Shown here piece after piece: positions 63,158-64,000 of a stretch of DNA of 64,000 nt (the first letter of the stretch is position 1; each line of letters begins with the position of its first letter). The DNA is from Stercorarius parasiticus (taxonomy: Eukaryota > Chordata > Aves > Charadriiformes > Stercorariidae): the NCBI GenBank assembly GCA_013396915.1, contig VWZL01006771.1, positions 310,001 through 374,000 on the forward strand, given 5' to 3'. Below the pieces are notes generated by a model. It worked only from the letters and a program-made list of their open reading frames with translations. It did not search any database and had not been told where the DNA came from. The position numbers were made by a program, and so were the translations under genes.

Positions 63158-64000
63158 GATTTCATGTAGGCTTCTGTAGGCTCTTGTAACAAAACCTGGA
63201 GAATGATATTTAGATTGTATCCATTGCTCTCCTCAAACATTCAGCACAACCTTGTCCTTACTGTATAGACTACCTTTTCTGGGTTTGATGCATCCTTGCG
63301 TTCAGAAATTCACTTGTTGGGCGCCCACGTTCAGGCCAGTTCTCAGGGTCTGTTAAACTCCTGCCAACTTTGTGACTGCAGATGAAGATGTGTATTTTCC
63401 CTATCTCTGAAAAGTCGAGACTCTTCAGCGGGGCATCTCTTGTAAGAAGCAATTAAGTAGCTACAATAGAAAACTGTGGTTATATCTTTGTCTCACGAAT
63501 TGCTTAGGAGGTCTGAGAACATGCCCCCATCTACGTGTAAAATACTAGGGATCCTCAGAGAAAGGCTTGAGTGAATTTCAGTGCTGCCATTTTTCTTTTA
63601 TTTCCCATTCTCCTACAAGCGCCAAGGGACAATGTCTTCTCAGCTTCTCTGTCTCCTATCAGCATATGGTAGTTCACTAGATTTCATAAATTACATCATC
63701 TGCCTTTTTAGACATAATCTATCAAAACACAAAATAAAATTACCCGGACAATGAACACCTTTTGGTGAGATTGAAAATGTTGTTCAGAGGGTTATTCAGT
63801 CCAGCATGTGAAAACAGAGATCCCAGATCTGTCCCACCACATCCAGAGACTGCCACGTGCTCTCTTACACATTCAACCTGTCGCCCAGGTCAGAATTAAA
63901 ACCTGGTTTACTTGCCAGAAGAAAAGTAAGTTAGCAAAACCCCTCTTAAAATAAACCATTAACTTCTGCGTGGTCTTTTTGACAGTAACCGCTAGCAGCA
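63158..64000. other. No recognisable gene or repeat
   Basis: Unique sequence to the right of the last CR1 tail. The longest frame is 60 codons. Confidence 0.65.

Overview
This window is vertebrate nuclear DNA, most likely from a bird. The main evidence is several CR1 LINE copies with the 3' end typical of avian genomes (a short ATTCTRTG-type terminal repeat followed by the conserved 3' UTR). Other signs are a low repeat load, few microsatellites, moderately AT-rich sequence, and worn traces of old amniote repeats (MIR/CORE-SINE and L2-type tails). Nothing looks prokaryotic, viral or plasmid-like. The species cannot be named from this sequence.

I recognise no host protein-coding exon, rRNA, tRNA or CRISPR array. 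The longest open frames fall into two groups: pieces of CR1 ORF2 (24663-25635 on the minus strand, 34685-35295 on the plus strand) and 60-170 codon stretches with no recognisable domain. Frames of that size are expected by chance here. The window is best read as intergenic sequence (a gene desert) or part of a large intron.

Layout. Region 1-12.5 kb is unannotated single-copy sequence with a small degenerate tandem repeat near 5.83-5.98 kb. Region 12.5-24.5 kb is mostly unique, with MIR-type fragments (about 12.66 and 14.76 kb), a CR1 tail (19.18 kb) and an L2/MIR-type tail (23.05 kb). At 24.58-25.63 kb lies the best preserved CR1, on the minus strand, with its reverse-transcriptase core deleted. 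Region 25.6-33.8 kb is AT-rich unique sequence with an L2-type tail at 29.19 kb. At 33.81-35.73 kb two CR1 fragments lie in opposite orientation. Region 36.8-40.4 kb holds a clear MIR-type SINE, another L2/MIR-type tail, and what looks like an old repeat interrupted by a second old repeat. Region 48.1-51.5 kb has two further MIR-type copies and a pair of diverged direct repeats. Region 51.5-62.6 kb is mostly unique. A plus-strand CR1 tail sits at 62.66-63.16 kb.

Several AT-rich unique segments (near 22.6, 30.5, 37.9, 50.7 and 56.4 kb) contain clustered transcription-factor-like motifs and could be conserved noncoding elements. That needs an alignment to test. I found no convincing new biological system; the most informative observations concern the structure and decay of the retroelements.
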